From positions 124,001 through 188,000 of the forward strand of contig JAUZOO010000006.1 in assembly GCA_030706405.1 (NCBI GenBank): a stretch of 64,000 bases of DNA. Reading direction: 5' to 3'. The notes under the pieces are model-generated. The model searched no databases. It saw nothing but the letters and a program-made list of their open reading frames with translations, and was not told the DNA's origin. Positions 61,790 to 64,000 of this stretch are shown here, one piece after another (within the stretch, counting starts at the first letter, position 1; each line of letters opens with the position of its first letter). Made by a program: the position numbers and the translations under genes. Source of the stretch: Bacteroidota bacterium (GTDB taxonomy: Bacteria; Bacteroidota; Bacteroidia; Bacteroidales; JAAUTT01).

Positions 61790-64000
61790 ATGAATAAACG
61801 ATATATTATACGGGGCATACTACTCGGAAGCATGCTCACCACCTACATGGGCGGATTAACGGCGCAGGAAACAGTCGCCAAAGCCGATACCGCTGCTATA
61901 ACCGTGCCTGCTGATGTGCCTGGCCGATTGTTCGGTACGTTCAAGGATAACAATACCGGAGCTGTTTCGGTAGTATCGGGCAGTACTCTTTATCAGACAA
62001 CTACGCCTAATATTTCGAATACGCTTATTGGCCGTTTAGCCGGATTGACGGTAACCCAGGGGTCGGGCGAGCCCGGTAACGATAATGCCAGATGGCTAAT
62101 CCGTGGAGTAGGCAGTTACGGCTATGGCGGGTACAATGTCTGCAAACTTTTTGTTGATGGATTTGAAGTTAATGCAAATTACTTCACCAATCTTTCGGCT
62201 TCGGAAATCGAAAGCATATCGGTACTCAAAGATGCCGCATCGCTCGCTACCTTTGGGATGAGAGGCTCCAATGGTGTGATTTGGGTTGAAACCAAACGCG
62301 GAAAAGTTGGTAAATCAACCGTTCAGGTACAGCTCCGCTCGGGAATGCAGAGCGCTACCAAAATTAATAAACCGTTGGGCTCTTACGATTTTGCCAACCT
62401 TTACAATCAGGCCATAAGCAACGATAACGGCATGACTTGGACCCCTAAATATTCGACAACTGATCTGACTGCCTACAAAAACGGCACCGGGGTTAATGTT
62501 GACTGGTATGACAAGGCTATGAAAAACTATGGCGCTTATAACGACGCCGATGTGATTTTTAACGGAGGTAATTCGTCGGCACGCTATAACGTAGTGCTAG
62601 ACTATGCCAACCAACAAGGACTTTATAATGTTTCCAATACCGATCAGACGTCGAACATTAACCTGGCAAGGTACAACCTCAGGGCTAATCTCGATTTTAC
62701 CATGTTTGGCATCTTTGAAGCTAAAGTTGACCTTGGCGGAAGATTGGAAGATCGTAAACGACCGAATTACTCCACCTCGGGTCTTATGGACGACCTTTCG
62801 CGCTATCCTTCCAACATTTATAATGTATATGACGGTGATACAACTCTGTTCTCCGGTACGTCAGTTTATCCGAACAACCCTGTTGGATCTGTCAAAGGGT
62901 TAGGCTGGTATTCTACACATACCCGTATTTTACAAGGTAATTTTGGTCTTAAAGAAAAGCTTGATTTTATCACGAAAGGATTATATGTAAACGAGGCTGT
63001 TTCGTTTAATGCTTACGCATTAAGTACTTATAGTAAAACAAAAAACTATGCACGGTATTATAACGGAGCAACTACCACTACCGATCAGACCACAACAATT
63101 GTAGCCAGCGGTTATGGCTCGGGCGGACAGGAAATGTGGACGCAGGGCATTGTAACGTTGGGTTACGATGGTAAGTTCGGAGCTCATTCCATTGCTTCTG
63201 CTTTAAATTTTCATGAGTCCGATTATCGTGGTGACGGTTTCTTTGGTGATAAATATCATTATCAGAACATTAGTGGTCGTTTTAACTATAACTACGATAG
63301 TCGGTATGTGGCTGAATTTGGATTTTCGTACTTCGGTAACGACGCCTATGCCCCCGGAAACCAATGGGGATTTTATCCTACAGTATCCGGCGCATGGATT
63401 GCTTCAAACGAGTCATTTCTTAAATCGAGCAATGTTGTCAACTATTTAAAAGTTAGAGCTTCCGTTGGAACAACAGGAGGTTCGGATGCCGGAGCAACCG
63501 GAAATTTGTCGTCGTTTTCTTCAAACGGACGTTTTCTCTATCAGCAATATTATAGCTCAAGTCCGGTAGGCTCAACCTATTTCGGTAATGGTACCCCGTC
63601 GGGTCAGGGAACGCTCGCTCCGTTGTTTGTGGCTAACAAAAATGTATTTGCCGAAAAAAGCCTGAAATACAACCTTGGCGCCGAGGTTACCTTGTTTAAA
63701 AAGCTTGATGCCAGCGTAGATGTTTTTATGGACAAACGCAGCAATATCCTTACCCTTGATAACTCGCTCATGGGATACTATGGATATAACTATGCCTTCA
63801 ATAATATTGGTAAAATGACCAATAAAGGCATTGAAGTAACTGCGTCTTATACCGACAAGGTTGGTGAGGTTGGATATACCATTCACGGTATGGCTTCGTA
63901 CAACAAAAACAAGATCGATTACATGGCTGAAGTAACTCCTGCCAATGCATTCAATGCACAAACCGGCCGTGCTTTTGGTACGCCGATAGGTTTGGAATGT
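61790..64000 (+). CDS. Second SusC-like TonB-dependent transporter, 3' end outside window
   Basis: Open from the ATG at 61790 to the right edge (737 codons). A signal peptide (YIIRGILLGSMLTTYMGGLTAQ) is followed after a short linker directly by the plug: NNTGAVSVVSGSTLYQTTTPNISNTLIGRLAG, RWLIRGVGSYG, LFVDGFEVN and ISVLKDAASLATFGMRGSNGVIWVETKRG. The CarboxypepD-regulatory-like N-terminal domain found in the first SusC of this operon is absent. The barrel part is typical (RYVAEFGFSYFGND; NKGIEVTASY). It starts 40 bases after the SusD stop, so SusC-SusD-SusC is co-transcribed; its own SusD partner would lie to the right of the window. Confidence 0.93.
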   Translation, partial: MNKRYIIRGILLGSMLTTYMGGLTAQETVAKADTAAITVPADVPGRLFGTFKDNNTGAVSVVSGSTLYQTTTPNISNTLIGRLAGLTVTQGSGEPGNDNARWLIRGVGSYGYGGYNVCKLFVDGFEVNANYFTNLSASEIESISVLKDAASLATFGMRGSNGVIWVETKRGKVGKSTVQVQLRSGMQSATKINKPLGSYDFANLYNQAISNDNGMTWTPKYSTTDLTAYKNGTGVNVDWYDKAMKNYGAYNDADVIFNGGNSSARYNVVLDYANQQGLYNVSNTDQTSNINLARYNLRANLDFTMFGIFEAKVDLGGRLEDRKRPNYSTSGLMDDLSRYPSNIYNVYDGDTTLFSGTSVYPNNPVGSVKGLGWYSTHTRILQGNFGLKEKLDFITKGLYVNEAVSFNAYALSTYSKTKNYARYYNGATTTTDQTTTIVASGYGSGGQEMWTQGIVTLGYDGKFGAHSIASALNFHESDYRGDGFFGDKYHYQNISGRFNYNYDSRYVAEFGFSYFGNDAYAPGNQWGFYPTVSGAWIASNESFLKSSNVVNYLKVRASVGTTGGSDAGATGNLSSFSSNGRFLYQQYYSSSPVGSTYFGNGTPSGQGTLAPLFVANKNVFAEKSLKYNLGAEVTLFKKLDASVDVFMDKRSNILTLDNSLMGYYGYNYAFNNIGKMTNKGIEVTASYTDKVGEVGYTIHGMASYNKNKIDYMAEVTPANAFNAQTGRAFGTPIGLEC

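Overview
The window looks like a chromosomal segment of a Bacteroidota member, most likely Bacteroidales. Support comes from SusC/SusD-type outer-membrane uptake proteins, a C-terminal type IX secretion (T9SS) sorting domain on one glycosidase, a GPH-type sugar symporter next to GH130 and cellobiose-2-epimerase genes, poor Shine-Dalgarno conservation and occasional TAnnTTTG -7 elements. I cannot name the species. No tRNA, rRNA, CRISPR array or transposase was recognised.

Region 1 (1-19567, minus strand) is one tightly packed operon for an extracellular contractile injection system (eCIS; Afp/PVC/MAC/AlgoCIS superfamily). In transcription order it encodes a DUF4255/Pvc16 terminator, an unrecognised 277-residue protein, one sheath, two inner-tube proteins, a DUF5908/Afp6-type peptide, a LysM Afp7-like adaptor, a VgrG-like hub/spike, a PAAR tip, a gp25-like wedge, a large baseplate protein, a fibre-like 266-residue protein, a second baseplate protein, a 1211-residue Afp14/CIS_TMP tape-measure protein and an AAA+ ATPase cut by the left edge. 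No toxin is recognisable in the window. A divergent plus-strand gene (19796-21484) encodes a membrane-anchored GH18-like protein whose catalytic motif is degraded; it is the most unusual neighbour.

Region 2 (21517-25453) is mostly housekeeping: kbl and a short-chain threonine dehydrogenase (threonine to glycine), asd, and a small lipoprotein.

Region 3 (25789-45521, plus strand) is a carbohydrate-degradation cluster. It begins with a mannobiose cassette in the order known from Bacteroides fragilis (GH130 phosphorylase, MFS symporter, 2-epimerase). It continues with secreted enzymes: a DUF5060/clan GH-A/CBM protein with a T9SS tail, a double beta-helix (GH55-like) protein, GH5, GH30, GH9, two ThuA-like proteins, a DUF5009-type membrane protein and a GH20-like glycosidase, ending at a strong terminator.

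Region 4 (45583-51930) is a six-gene redox operon (YqhD-like alcohol dehydrogenase, two aldo/keto reductases, carboxymuconolactone-decarboxylase-like protein, FMN reductase, exported flavodoxin) divergent from an AraC regulator, resembling the E. coli yqhC/yqhD/dkgA arrangement.

Region 5 (51999-64000) resumes polysaccharide use: an AraC regulator divergent from a GH26 mannanase, a frame-shifted sulfatase-like remnant, a CE1-type esterase, an 880-bp non-coding region with repeats, a SusC/SusD pair and a second SusC-like receptor cut by the right edge. The proposed flow is GH26 and accessory hydrolases/esterase outside, SusCD import, then symporter, epimerase and GH130 phosphorylase inside, giving mannose-1-phosphate and glucose. 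The GH5/GH30/GH9/GH55-like set suggests the real substrate is a mixed or beta-glucan-containing polymer.
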